A DNA stretch of 64,000 nt, from NCBI GenBank assembly GCA_020465985.1, contig JAANYP010007963.1:1-64000 (forward strand). The letters are read 5' to 3'. Positions 45,276-60,823 of this stretch are shown piece by piece; the first letter of the stretch is position 1; every line of letters starts with the position of its first letter. Position numbers and translations under genes: made by a program. The notes under the pieces were generated by a model. That model saw only the letters and a program-made list of their open reading frames with translations, was not told the origin of the DNA and did no database searches. Origin of the DNA: Centrapalus pauciflorus. Its lineage: Eukaryota; Streptophyta; Magnoliopsida; Asterales; Asteraceae.

Positions 45276-45874
45276 GTGAGGCATGTTTCATTCTGACACT
45301 ACTTTTTGGAGGAAATTTATATACCGAGAAAGATGGTGAGAGGATATCGGTTTTATATAATTGTAGCAAAGTAGGAGAATTACCGAAACATGTTTATTTT
45401 TATTTTTCCTTTTTCCATACAGGATGAGAGATTAGCGATTACTTATCGATATGCTAACATATAAAAAAGTCGGATTTGGATACCATTTTCTTTGCTTGGT
45501 GTTTTGACATCACCAATTACATTTAGAATAAAAGAATGTTCTGCATCGTATTGCTTGTTTTCCTTTTGATGTGTTAGTTACATGCGTGAATTATGTTACC
45601 ATTGGGGCAAATGTTGTATAATAGCAACAGAATTTCACTTTTCTTTTGAATTTTTATGCAAATGACATAAATTTCTTATACATCACCCTTATGGAGAAGG
45701 CGTATAATACACCCCTGCCTCTTAATGGAATCATTAAAACATCATTTAATCTTTGAATGATTTCTTAACGAACATACATCCTCGCTTAATGAGTCAAACA
45801 CTGGTGGAACATCATTAGTAAAGTCATTTGAAAAATTAGTGTATGTAAAGGGGTTGTATGATTAATAAAAATTA
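45276..45874 (+). other. 3' UTR of the coiled-coil gene and short spacer
   Basis: AATAAA at 45527-45532 suggests transcription ends near 45550. A diverged copy of the Tourist-like MITE (CCTCTTAATGGAATCATTAA) lies at about 45714-45790. Confidence 0.5.
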
Positions 45875-48456
<2,582 letters not shown>

Positions 48457-48599
48457 TCATGCCATAAAAAGGTCCATAAGCGCGGTAATAGGTTCGTATC
48501 CATTTCCAGATAACCCTCTTGCCGCAGCGACAACAACATGAGAAAGTCCATCGACAGCCGGAGCATAGAGGACTTCCTCACCAACACTATGAGAGAGAC
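48457..48599 (-). pseudogene. Terminal exon of an unidentified gene
   Basis: Minus strand reads LSHSVGEEVLYAPAVDGLSH, VVVAAARGLSGNGYEPITAL, MDLFMA and a TGA stop at 48459-48457. Its balanced codon and residue use looks like a real protein. Just beyond the inserted solo LTR the minus strand has CTAACATCAGCTTCACTTAG (about 49724-49705), a branch point and 3' splice site that would abut GTCTCTCTCATAG. No other exons were recognised upstream. I cannot name the protein. Confidence 0.45.
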
Positions 48600-49699
48600 T
48601 GATGGGTCGTCGTTGTGACCCATCGATTTAAACCCTAAATCCACTAATTAGATATAGAAGTAATGGTCGAATCCACAGGGAGTGTGGTCGTAATTAGGAC
48701 TAGGTTATTAGCCTTATAGTAATAGGTTTATTGAAAGCAATTAAATTGTGAAATCGTGGATTTGAATGAGTTGTTTAGAGTAATGAATTGCTATTGCTTG
48801 TAACTAAAATTAAGAACAAAGTAACCAACGAATAAGATAAACAATCAAGATACAAACTAACCATTCACGGAATCACCACGACATAAGTATTACTCACTAT
48901 AATTTCATACAATGATCACATAGACATAATCAATTGCGCAACTAATTAATCAAATGTGTTTTAACCAATAACTCTCGGCATAGCGTATGCAACATTAATA
49001 CTCGTCTTAATCCCTAAACTAATGGACTCGGCACGAATAATAACACCACTATAAATTATCTTGCTTTTACCAATCACAACACACAATCATAATCATAGCC
49101 AAATGTTTATCATTTGCATACACATAATAGATCTAGCTCAATACGAATACATCAAAACATAATAAATTAAAGTAAAGTAAACTTAGCCGTAGATCCTTCG
49201 CAAACGGCTAATGGGATTAGCCGCTCATCGTATGCTTGTCACACTCACGGATTTGAGCCATTGGATAGCTTGCGAACCACTGTCTTCGTTCTCGTATCGT
49301 AGATCCACTCCGGCAGAGCTTCGACACACTTATACACACGTTGGGACTCTTTTCCAAAGTTGCCCCTCTTCTCCTATTTATAGAGATTCGAGATTAGGGT
49401 TTCCAGGGCTGAAAAACGCGGATTGGCGCCGCACCAGCGCAGGCCTGCGCCCGGATGCGGCTAGGGTTTAGCTGGCGTGTGCTGGAACGTATCTGGACAG
49501 GTTGGGCGCTGTGTGGAGCGCAGGGCAGCGCAGGCCTGCCCCCCTCAGTCCGATTTGCTCTGAATTCTCTCGGATTGCTTCTTTCTATCATCTTGGCCCT
49601 GAAATACAAACGTGGAGTAATAATATGGATTTTACGAAGTATCGGTGCATAAAATGATCATAAAATGACTCAGAAATTGTATAAATTATAGACTTATCA
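48600..49699. repeat. Solo LTR-like element (1100 bp)
   Basis: TGATGGGTCGTCG to TATAGACTTATCA, with TG..CA ends and the perfect duplication GAGAC (48595-48599 and 49700-49704). It contains ATGGTCGAATCCACAGGGAG and a GC-rich block (49415-49550: GCACCAGCGCAGGCCTGCGC), the same layout as 30268-31826. No coding region. Confidence 0.72.
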
Positions 49700-49704
49700 G
49701 AGAC

Positions 49705-50233
<529 letters not shown>

Positions 50234-52660
50234 TGTAACATCCCTAATTTTTATTTATATGTAATGAAATAATTAAGATTTAATTTATGTAATTTTTGAA
50301 AATTTGAAATATAAATTTAAATAGAACCAAACAAAATAAGTTGGAAATCTTGTATGAATTATGGAAATTAAATAAGAAATTAATGATGAGGAATCATCAT
50401 TGTTGTTAGAGCAAAAATTCATGTAAAGTGATATTTAAAAGATGGACGCCGAATGGTGTTAAAATAAGGGAGAATGACATCAAATAGGTATGAACTTTCG
50501 ACTTTGTACACATTTATGTAGTGAACTTTTTTTGTGCACATTTGGTAGTCAAAGTTTCAAAATTGTTTCAATTTGATAGTTGGCGTACCTGTTAACCAGT
50601 TGCTTCTGGTTTCGATGCCTACGTGGACAATTTTTTAATGACGTGGCTACCCGTTTTTATATTATACCCGGTTTTATCTATGTGGCAACCCATTTTTTAA
50701 AACCACCTGGTTATAAACCCGGTTCATTTTTCATACGATTTAAAAAACTGGGTAATAAAACCGGGTGATTATAAAAAACGGGTTGCCACATAGATAAAAC
50801 CGGGTATAATATAAAAACATGTAGTCACGTCATGAAAAAATTGCCCAAGGTAGGCATCGAAACCGGAAGCAACCGGTTAACAGGTACGCCAACTACCAAA
50901 TTGGAACAATTTTGAAACTTTGACTACCAAATGTGCACAAAAAAAGTTCACTACATAAATGTGTACAAAGTCGAAAGTTCAAAGCTATTTGATGCCATTT
51001 TCCCTTAAAATAATGATGAAAATAATTAGAACTTAAGAGGATAAAAGAAAAAAATATAAGTTGAAGGGGGTAATTTTGCATATATTGCAAACTTAATAGA
51101 AGCCAAAGGGACAAATGAAAGTGACCGTTCATTTTGATGAACCAACTTTCTCTTACAAAACTTGCATCTAATTTACTCTCTAACGACTCTCTCTTTTTCT
51201 ACAAATCAAGAACACAAATTTGTTGGAACTAAGTGCTGAAAATTTGGAAGTACATCGAGTGGATGGGTCTATAACTACCGCAACTAACAATTTGAGGTAA
51301 GATTCATTCAAATTTATGAATCAATGTGTTTTGGGTTTAGTTTTTATGAAACCCAAATCATAGATTGGTGTTAATTTTGTGAATGCATGTTGTAGTTATC
51401 AGTTAGAATGTATAAATCGAGTTGTATGCAAGATATGTACAAAATTTTCAGCTTCTGATTCAACTTCTAAGTGTGATTTTTGATCTTAAGTATGTGTTCT
51501 AGTGTCTGTGTTCATCGATCAGTTGAAAACATGGTCCATATGGTCTGATTTTGGTACTTTAAATGTTAATATGATGTTAATAAGGTGTTATAAGAGTATA
51601 TTGGGCCTTATACCGATATATTTCAATAATAGGATTGGTACAAAAAAGAATTAGTAAAAATCTGAAAATATGAAAGTCAAAATTGAGTTTTATGATTGAT
51701 ATTGATGTATGTATACATTGACATAACCAGATCTTTGTGGTGTATTTGTGCACAAATTGATATAAAATTAAGCGGTGAAAGTTCGGCTTGGAAAAGAAAG
51801 ATAATACAAGATATAAATGTTTGTGTAAGACCCTGTGGAAATCTTCCAGGGCATCCTTGCTAAATACAAACCACTGTGAGTAATAGATTAGTATTGCTAC
51901 AAATAGTTGTCATTGTATACATTCATTTATTGACATCTGGTTGTTCCTGTTGTACGTATTTTATTTATAATTCCTATACAATTCCTTCATTATATTCATA
52001 CATTCAAACTTGATATCTCTTCACTTGAAAATACATACTTGAGAACATACTTGGCATGATGATGGACACACTTTGATGTGACTTCGGCTGAGGTTGATAG
52101 CATACCACTGTCGGGGATTGATCATCCTATACTCATTCCAGCATGGTTGCACATCCCCGATCGTATTTTAACAACAATTAGATTGTATCTTGGAAATCCA
52201 TGCTTCACAGCATGATGACACTAGTTATCCGTACTCTCCGTACGAAGGAGTAAACATTACTCACTTTACGTTACTTGGCATGACTTCTATTGTAGGATAT
52301 GTAATCTATTATCTCACTAAGTGTAAAGCTTACTTTTGTTGATGAATATTTTTCAAGTAAAGGAAAAGATATAGTTGGGCTTTCTACTTAAGCTATACAT
52401 CAAGTCTACCGAGGATTCCTAGAAGCCATTGGTAACTACTATAAGGGTTATCAAGCTTTGGGTTGGGAATTGTAATGGATGTTGTAATAAATATTGTGCT
52501 AATAGACAGATATTGTCCTTGTAAACTTTTAATTACTTTGTTCTTTATTGCTAATGTAATCAACACTTGTTTAGTATTTGGATAATCAATCGTATTGTAA
52601 ATCTTGGGATCGTACGTTGATCTTGGATATTGTATTATGAATGTATGGGAGGATGTTTCA
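50234..52660 (+). repeat. 5' LTR of Gypsy element E, with nested MITE
   Basis: TGTAACATCCCTAATTTTTA to GGAGGATGTTTCA, the TGTAACA..TGTTWCA end pair of many plant Gypsy LTRs. The MITE at 50468-51004 interrupts it. Confidence 0.62.
50468..51004. mobile_element. Palindromic Mutator-like MITE (537 bp)
   Basis: Arms of about 230 bp pair almost perfectly (GGGAGAATGACATCAAATAG with the inverse of CTATTTGATGCCATTTTCCC). A perfect 9-bp duplication TTAAAATAA flanks it (50459-50467 and 51005-51013). The centre carries mirrored AAAACCGGGT words. No coding capacity. Confidence 0.9.
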
Positions 52661-52860
52661 GTTTGGTATCAAAGTATTGGTTTGAGATCTCAAGTGTCCG
52701 CGAGGACTTGGACTCAAACTTAGGTTATAATATTAGAATGGACTCTTAGGAAACGATCTGAACTAAGATAAGATTGACATGAAAATTGAGAAAATAAAGG
52801 ATAACTGTCAATACGTAAATTAAGTATATGTCCTAAATATTATATGTTATATTTCAGAAC

Positions 52861-53550
52861 AATTCTAGAGAAGATTTGACTCCTCAAAAAATGTTCCAAA
52901 TGATGCAAAGTATGATGGAACTGAATAACGAGCGTCATGCCAAGATTATGGCTGACCAAACTCGTTTATTGACCAGCTTAGGGTTCAGAATGAGGCCAAG
53001 GCTAAGCGTAGGGCTGATAAGAGGAAAGAAAAAGAACACCAACACGGTGATCAGGGTGATAGGGAAGACAACTCTGGTTCTTCCAGCAAAGCTAAAGGTT
53101 GCAGGTTTAAGGATTTTAAGGGCAATGAAGCCATTGAATTTGACGGTACTAGGGATGTCGTTACGACACTGGAATGGATTATGGTTAACGAGAGAACATT
53201 ATGAATCAGTGATTGTGCTGAAAAGGATAAAGTTTGGTACGCCACTGCAATGATCACAAGAGATGTTGTAATGTGGTGGATTGTTATGGTGAAGGTTTTA
53301 ATGATAGAGACTGTATCGGGCATGTCATGGGCTGATCTCAAGGAAGTATTCACTAAGCAATACTATCCTGCTGATGAGAAACGCCGTCTGGAGGCCAAAT
53401 TCATAGGGTTGACCCAGGGAATGAAAACAGTTTCTCAATATGCCGTTGAGTTAACTCGACTGAGTCTATTTGCACCCCATCAGATTGACACAGAGGAGAG
53501 AAAAATACATCGATTCGAGGTTGGTTTGGATCTGGTTTTAGTGCATCCTG
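52861..53550 (+). pseudogene. Ty3/Gypsy gag fragment
   Basis: Blocks in changing frames: TPQKMFQMMQSMMELNNERH, NEAIEFDGTRDVVTTLEWI, SDCAEKDKVWYATAMI, SWADLKEVFTKQYYPADEKR, EFIGLTQGMKTVSQYAVELT-like and PHQIDTEERKIHRFEVGL. The F.G..D...A..W......A....EKDKV..A..L pattern is the retrotransposon gag domain of Ty3/Gypsy. At least two frameshifts and a stop near 53202. It ends at the Copia D LTR. Confidence 0.8.
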
Positions 53551-54103
53551 TGTGACGATAGCAGTCTAAATATAGATGATATTTTGTAATAGTCAATTTG
53601 TTAGTAATTGCATATTAATACATGTTTGTTATATGTTTGATATATGTTTGATATTGATTGTATGTATGTTTCAACTTGGTTGTAATTGATGTTTAACAAT
53701 AAGTTCAAACATAAGTTCAAAGATAAGTTCAAACATAAGTTCAAAGGTAAGTTCAAAGTCACTTGTTCGAACTTATGGAGGACAAGTTCGTGGGCCTTGG
53801 GCTTAGTCGAACTTGTCCTGAGCAAGTTCGAACCAGGGGTTATAATTAAGTGTTAATTCATTTTAATTAACAACTTTTGCAAAACCAGAGCTGAGATTAA
53901 CACAGAGGCGATCTCGAACTTGCAAGGCGATTTTGTGTTTGTTCTTGGAGAGAATCACGTGTCGGGGCTTCTATTGTTCGTCTATCATCGTGTGTGTCTC
54001 CGTGTTCCGTGTGTGTGATCAGTCCGTCAAACCGCTAACGAGGATTCCGCACTCGTTGGACGGCGTTGCGTCAAGATACGATCCGTAGGTAGGCGACCTT
54101 ACA
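53551..54103 (+). repeat. 5' LTR of Copia D (about 553 bp)
   Basis: TGTGACGATAGCAGTC to GGCGACCTTACA, next to the primer site. It contains five tandem 12-bp units AAGTTCAAANRT (53701-53760) and palindromic CAAGTTCGAAC / GTCGAACTTGTC words. The start could be two bases earlier (TGTG repeat). Confidence 0.75.
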
Positions 54104-54105
54104 AG

Positions 54106-54118
54106 TGGTATCAGAGCC
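54106..54118 (+). promoter_or_regulatory. Primer binding site of Copia D
   Basis: TGGTATCAGAGCC two bases after the LTR, complementary to initiator tRNA-Met. Confidence 0.9.
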
Positions 54119-54339
54119 ATAAGGGTGTTCTTTGTGTTCTTTGTGTTCATAAACAACATCCGTGGTTTCTTGGCGTTTTTGGATGGAAAAATCACCTTTT
54201 TGGTTAGTTTTTCGAGTTATACAAGCAAGATAACGGAGAAAAGTTTGCATTAGTTCACTTTTTTGGTCGAAATCAGTATTTTTAGACTTAAAAATATTGG
54301 TTTAAACTGAAAACTTAAAAAATTTGAACTTTTGGCTGT

Positions 54340-54640
54340 TTTTCGAACTTGTGGCGCTCGAACATAGGGGGTATTAGGGTTTGTTCGAATTTGTCAGAAA
54401 GTCAAACTTGTCAGCAAATACGCTCCTCTCGAATTTATTTTAGGGTTTCATTCGAATTTGGCTGAGATTCGAATTTGCTAGCATTCGAATTTGTCAGATT
54501 TCGAACTTGTCAGGAACCTCGAACTTGTCAGAATTTCGAATTTGTTGAATTCGAACTTATTGGAACTCGAATTTAATTTCAAACGAATTTAATATTAATC
54601 AAATTCGAACTTACTTAAGTTCGAAAGGGTTGATTTAAAT
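54340..54640 (+). repeat. Degenerate TCGAACTTGTCAG repeats in the Copia D leader
   Basis: More than ten variants of TTCGAACTTGTCAG / TTCGAATTTGTC spaced about 20 bp apart between primer site and gag. The same word recurs in the LTR and at 62040-62606. Confidence 0.85.
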
Positions 54641-54681
54641 TAATTTCAAAATTAAGTTCTAATTCAAAAAGTTTAGAAAGA

Positions 54682-56633
54682 ATGACTAGTTTGCAAAAGT
54701 TTATCGAAATGGACCACGAGGTTGGTAAGGCAAATTCTCCACCAAAGCTGATGAGGTTGGAAGACTACTACTGGTGGAAGGATAGGTTTGCTGATTTCGC
54801 TCGTTTCAATGACATGCGGATGTGGATCTGTATCGACGAGGGATACATTCCGCCAACTCAGGAGTTTGAGGGTCGTCAGAGAGTCCTGACATATCAGAAG
54901 ATGAAGGATGATGACAAGAAACTATATGAGGCTGAGAACAGAGCGTTTTCCATTATTCGCATGGCACTACCTCAGGAGATTCTACACACATTTAGGAATC
55001 ATCGTACAATTAAAGAGTTGTGGGATGCACTCGGGAAACGGTGTGAGGAAAATCCAAGGGTTAGAATAGGAAGGACCGAGATGCTTAAGCAGCAATTCGC
55101 AATTTTCAAAGCATTGAAAAACGAAAAGCTGGATGAGACAATCACAAGGTTCTACCACTTATTAACGGAATTGGATAATCACGATGTCGAGTATCGTGAA
55201 CTTGAGAAGATTGAGAAACTTCTTGATGCTTTACCAGCGAAATGGGAGATGTACGTAGTGCTCATAACGCATGATGAAGAAAAATTCAAAACTCTTACGC
55301 TCGAAGGAGTTATTGGTACGCTGTGGGCTTACAACTTTCAGTTACTTAAGAAAGAGAGGGAATATGACCAAGTCCAAGATCCAGACATGTATTTTGGAAA
55401 GTCCAAACCTTCGGTCGCAAGTGAACTGAAAACAACTACAACATTCTTCTCGGGTGAAGCATCTATTCCAGTGGACGTAGAAGACACAAGTAGTCGGGCT
55501 TTCTTAGGGTATTCTAAACCGGAAGAGAAACCGACTCAATCAGCATCTACTTCTCAACAGTACATAAAGATGCCTATGAGTGCACAATCAGCCGACACTC
55601 ATCTGAATATGTTGGCTTCGTTTGTTGCAGCATATGGAAATTGTGTACAAGGAAAAATCAACGATCCTGCGTTATGGGAAGAGGACTATGATCAGGTGGA
55701 TCTTGATGTTTTGTAGGAAATGGATCTTCAATGGCAATTGGCCATGGTGTCTCAGAGGGTCAAAAGGTTCATAAAACGAACAGGCAGAAATCTGAACGTT
55801 AGCAACAATAAGATTGGGTTCGACAAATCCAAGGTTAAGTGTTATATCAGCCTGGTAGTTCGAGTAATCAAGCGAACATCGCTGGTCTATTAACCAACGT
55901 ATCATCGGACATACAACTTGATAGGACGTATGATTGGAATTCACATCCAGAGTCTAATGCTAGAGCCTTCATGGCTGAAGTGACAGAGACTGGGGACGGC
56001 GGAACAGAGGAAGTAACAGAGGACAGAGAACAGAAAGATACAAGTCCTGTGTTGGGGGAAAAGTCAGACAATCAGACTATTCTGGAGTTTGCCGCACAAA
56101 TGGCAAACGCGGAATCAGATCATACAAAGGTAATTCTGAACTTTTCTACATTCCGTGATTTATGTGTTTTATGTGCTACTTCAAATGATAGGTTGAATTT
56201 AATTCTAGAAACACATAACAATTTAACTGCTCAGATAGAAGCCTTAAAATCAGATAATGCTAGTCTCCTCGATATAAAAGAAGATCTTAGGAATAAGCTG
56301 AAAGCAGATGCTCAAGATGTAATAGTTCTAAAACACAAATTAAGTGAGCAGTGTGTCCGGATAGAGCTTATGTATGAGCATGTTGAGGCTTTAACCAAAG
56401 AACTTACTATTAAAGAGGTAGAACTAGCTGAATCAAAGGTTAAGCTTGCAGAGGTAAATAGTAAGTTAGAAAAGCTTAGGAACTCTTCACTGAATCTAGG
56501 GAAAATCTTAGATGCTCAACGTCAGTCTAAGAAACCAGTAGGTTTAGGTTATAAAGAGAGTCCTCAACCTTTTAACGATAATTATGTGCCTCAGCCTCAG
56601 GATAAACTGATAAACCAGTTGAGTCAGAGGTAG
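54682..56633 (+). pseudogene. Copia D gag (stop and lost first zinc knuckle)
   Basis: ATG at 54682 (MTSLQKFIEMDHEVGKANSP). N-terminal gag blocks YYWWKDRFADFARFNDMRMW, AFSIIRMALPQEILHTF, TIKELWDALGKRCE, LLDALPAKWEMYV. TAG at 55714-55716 precedes EMDLQWQLAMVSQRVKRFIK. At about 55836 the frame reads FDKSKVKCY and then jumps to QPGSSSNQA in another frame: the first CCHC knuckle, complete in Copia-1, has been deleted. From 55839 the frame continues with a long coiled coil (56130-56500) and YKESPQPFNDNYVPQPQDK, to a stop at 56631. Confidence 0.88.
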
Positions 56634-56781
56634 CAACTGAAATTGTATCTGAATCTGATAAGGATAAATCAACTAAAGTGACTAAGCTACGATTAAGAAA
56701 GTCAAGTTTGTGTAGTCTTCTAGTGACAAAATTCTAGGAGAAGCTAAACTTGAGGTTCATAATCAGAAGGAGGAAATAGTC

Positions 56782-57444
56782 ATGGTAGTTGAGAAGAAAG
56801 AAACTGATACTAATGAGACACCAAAGTCAAAGGGCACTCATAAGAAGTCAATTGATAAAATATCTTGTTTTAGATGTCATGAAAGGGGACATGTTGCGTC
56901 TAGCTGTCCATATAAAAAGGTAGAATCTACATCTAGTGTTGGGAAGCCTGAACAACATAAACCCTCATCAAGTGTAGCTAGCACAAGTGGTTCTCAAAAC
57001 TCTGAGAAGATTGTGAATGCCACACCAAAGACTGCTGTTAGACAAATACCGGTGTCGGTTAGAACAAATGAAGTGGTTATGACTAATTCACCGAATAGAG
57101 TCCCTAATCAATCTAGGTCAGGACCTCAACAAGTTAATAGGAGTACAACACCTAGAAGAGTTTACACTCCGGTTAGGTCTCACACTCCTGTAGGACATCA
57201 GACACCAGGTAGAGCCCAGGGATATCAATCTGAAATGCCCTATAATAGAAATCATTCAAGGGCTCCACAGCAAATGCCTAACCAAAGGCCAAGAGTGAAT
57301 TTAAATCACTCTGCTCCACAACAGGTTCTCAATCAAACACCCAAGTCACCTGAAAGGAGAGATGGGTATTTAAAGGAGTTCACGTTTGTGGATGAGAACG
57401 GTATTATCAAGTCAGTCATGGCTTGGGTTCCCCATGATAACTAA
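56782..57444 (+). pseudogene. Copia D second zinc-knuckle region of gag
   Basis: Frame with CFRCHERGHVASSC (about 56866-56907), a complete CX2CX4HX4C knuckle, then a long basic, Pro/Gln/Ser-rich tail and FTFVDENGIIKSVMAWVPHD before TAA at 57442. 56634-56781 between the two gag frames is homologous but shifted. The stop is followed by CTAACTTG, a T-rich tract and CATGTGCAG (57465), as in Copia-1. Confidence 0.85.
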
Positions 57445-57465
57445 CTTGTTTTCTTTCATGTGCAG

Positions 57466-60400
57466 GAGCTAACTACAAGTCTCAACAATAAGTGGTTCGT
57501 CGACAGTGGTTGTTCTAGGCACATGACTGGGGAAAGAAGTCTGCTCATAGACTTCAAGGGAGGTAACAAGGGATTCGTATCATTTGCTGGGAACAAGGGA
57601 GGAAATATCACTGGAACATGAGTGATCACTAATGGGACTATCACACTTGATCAAGTATATCACGTTGATAGACTTGCTCATAATCTCATCCGTGTCTCTC
57701 AGATCTGTGATAAGAAGAATTCAGTGTTGTTTACTGATACTGAAGCGTTAGTGCTGAAGCCGGGATTCAAAATTCCTGAAGAATGGATTATGATGAGAGC
57801 CCCAAGGAAGAACGATTTGTACATGTTGGACATGAACATCTCAAATTCATCGATGGGAACGATCTGTCTTTTGTCTAAAGCTTCAGAGACCGAATCAGTC
57901 TTATGGCATAGACGCATGACACACTTGCACCTGAGGAAAATGAACTACATCACTAAACATGGACTGGTGCAAGGTGTCCCGGTGAAGAGTTTTCAGTTTG
58001 AAGACAATTGTGTACCGTGCAAGAGTGGAAAACAACACAAGAAATCACACAAGTCAGAGACTCAGAACTCTATAGCTTTGACTTTCGATTTATTCCATAT
58101 GGACCTATTCGGACCTATCAACAAAGGGAGTATAGGTGGTAGTTGGTACTGTTTAGTTATCACTGATGATTACTCATGATTTGCTTGGGTTTTCTTTTTA
58201 GGTACGAAGGACGAGACAACTGCAAAGTTGATCGGGTTCTTAGACCAAGTCGAAAACTCCTATGAGACGAGGGTAAAACGTATCAGGATTGATAATGGAA
58301 CAGAGTTTAAAAACAAGTAATTGGTGTATATTGCCTTCCAAAGGCATAGTGCATCATTTTAGTGCACCTTATGAGCCACAACAAAATGGGGTGGCAGAAC
58401 GGAAGAACGGGACTTTGATTGAGGCAGCAAGGACCATGCTCTCGGATTCAAAGCTTCCTACCATGTTTTGGGGGGAGGCAGTGAATACCGCTTGTCATGT
58501 TTTAAATCGGGTCCTTACTATCAAAGCATTGAACAAAACCTGTTATGAAGTTCTGAATAAAAGACCACCAAATTTAATTGGCTTCGAACCGTTTGGGGTA
58601 GCGTGTACATTAATGAAAAAAAAAATCAACCTAAGTTTGGTGAAAAGGCTGATGAAGGTTATGTCCTAGGTTATGTGCCTAATTCACCAAACAAAAGAGT
58701 TTTTAAATCAAACAGTACGGTAGAAATTGTGTATAACATTGATGTAACAAGTTATACCCATGAACCCCAAACTGGTCCGGAATGGATATTTGATTATGAC
58801 TCATTGTTTGAATCGTTTAACATTCCTTTGGATGAAAATGCAGGTACAATTGAAGATGACTTATCGTCATTAAATCTGAATGACGACGGTCAAGGTTTTC
58901 CAAAGACGAGCATTCCATCAACTTCTGAGCCTACAACGACAGAAGATGGGTCTCCAGCAGAGAATGAACCTGAGTTACCTACAAACGAGAATCAGACAAA
59001 TACTTCTAACTCCGAGGACAGTGATCATGAGGAAGAAAATATACCGTCTGAAGTCGTTCCCCCGTTATGTGAAATAGGATCTAACTTTGGAGATAATCTA
59101 AGGGTCGATGAGATTGAAACATTGAGGATAAACAAGGATCATCCAATTGAGAGCATCATAGGAAATCCGCATTCTGGTGTGAGAACTAGGAGTAGTTTGA
59201 ATAACAACACAGTGCTGTTGTCGATGATTAATGACTCCGAGGCTTTTCACACTTGCCTTTATTCGTGTTTTATTTCACAAGTAGAGCCGAAGAATGTGCA
59301 AATGGCACTGAAAGACAATTCTTGGGTTGAAGCTATGCAAGAAGAACTGTCACAATTCAGGAAGCTGGAAGTGTGGGAGTTAGTACCACTACCTCGAGGA
59401 GAAGTTGCAATAGGAACCAAGTGGGTTTTTAAGTGCAAGAGAGATGATCGGGGTATTGTTACTCGCAACAAGGCAAGACTTGTAGTCAAGGGATTCAACC
59501 AAGAAAAGGGAATCAATTACAATGAGGTGTTTGCACCAGTGGCAAGGCTCGAGGCAATTCGTTTGTTTCTAGCCTTTGCGTCCTTCAAAAGTTTTAAGGT
59601 CTATCAACTTGATGTAAAGAGTGCCTTTCTGTATGGAAAGGTGAAGGGGCTGGTGTACGTCGAACAACCGTCTGGGTTCACTGATCCGAAATTTCCCGAA
59701 AGAGTATATCGATTGGATAAGGCTCTGTATGGATTGCATCAGGCACCAAGGGCATGGTATGAGACGCTATCAACTCATCTTTTAGACAAAGAGTTTGAAA
59801 GAGGGAGAATAGATAGTACATTGTTCGTGAAGAGAAAGGGAGATGATTTTATCTTGTTACAAGTGTACGTGGATGACATCATTCTTGGGTCATCAGACGA
59901 GCAGATGTGCAAAGATTTTGAGAAGGTGAAGAAGTCAAAGTTTGAGATGAGTGCCATGGGAGAGTTAAACTTCTTTATGGGTTTGCAAGTTGAACAGAGG
60001 AAGGAGGGCATGTTTATCCATCAGACGAAGTATGTTTACGATATTCTAGAGCGCTTCGGGATGGAAGGAACAAAGCTGATTGCTCACTTCAGTACTCCGA
60101 TTTCAAGTGAATCACAATCTCAGACCGGGTACAGAAAGTGATACTGATGTGGATCCGAATCTATATCGGGCCATGATCGGATCACTCATGTCTTTAACTG
60201 CTTCTAGACCTAACATAATGTTTGCTGTGTGTATTTGTGCTAGGTTTTATGCCAATCCAAAAGAAATGCATATGAAAGCTGTGAAGCGGATTCTGAGATA
60301 CCTCAAGTCAAAACCGAAGCTGGGACTTTGGTATCATGCTGATGGTGATCTGGAATTGGAAGCATTCACAGATTCAAACTATGGAGGTTGCAGCTTGAAC

Positions 60401-60823
60401 CGGAAGTCAACAACTGGAGGTTGTCAGTTCCTTGGAGGGAGACTCGTATCCTATCAATGCAAGAAACAGACTTCGGTAGCCGTGTCAACGTGCGAGGCCG
60501 AATATGTAGCTGCTGGTAGTTGCTGTTCACAGGTTTTGTGGATACAACAACAATTGCGGGACTACGGTTTGAGTTACACTCATACTCCCATTAGGATAGA
60601 TAATCAATCTACTATTGCTATAACTAATAATCCAGTTAAACACAGTAAAACAAAGCACATAGACATAAGACATCATTTTATACGTGATTGTGCTGAAAAG
60701 AACTTAATAAAGCTGGTAAAAGTGGCAACGAAAGATAATAATGCTGATTTATTTACTAAAGCTTTTGACAAGTCACGCTTTGAGTTGTTAGTTCAACTAA
60801 ATGGTATGCGTAATCCAGAGTAA
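57466..60823 (+). pseudogene. Copia D pol (protease, integrase, RT, RNase H)
   Basis: Protease WFVDSGCSRHMTG (57493); stop TGA 57619; pre-integrase LWHRRMTHLHLRKMN and CVPCKSGKQHK; integrase HMDLFGP, stop TGA 58177, RIDNGTEFKNK, stop TAA 58318, frameshift, QNGVAERKNGTLIEAAR; second shift in an A run near 58612 restores the frame; RT SWVEAMQEELSQF, QLDVKSAFLYG, YVDD at 59866-59877; frameshift near 60115; RNase H AFTDSNYGG, TCEAEYVA, RIDNQST; end LNGMRNPE. Domain order is Copia. Compared with Copia-1 it is more damaged. Confidence 0.92.

Larger units (their letters stand above)
50234..53550 (+). mobile_element. Ty3/Gypsy element E, 5' part
   Basis: LTR 50234-52660 (about 1.88 kb after disregarding the MITE), primer site TGGTATCAAAG at about 52664, leader, then gag to 53550, where Copia D begins. 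The rest of the element should lie right of the window. Confidence 0.7.
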
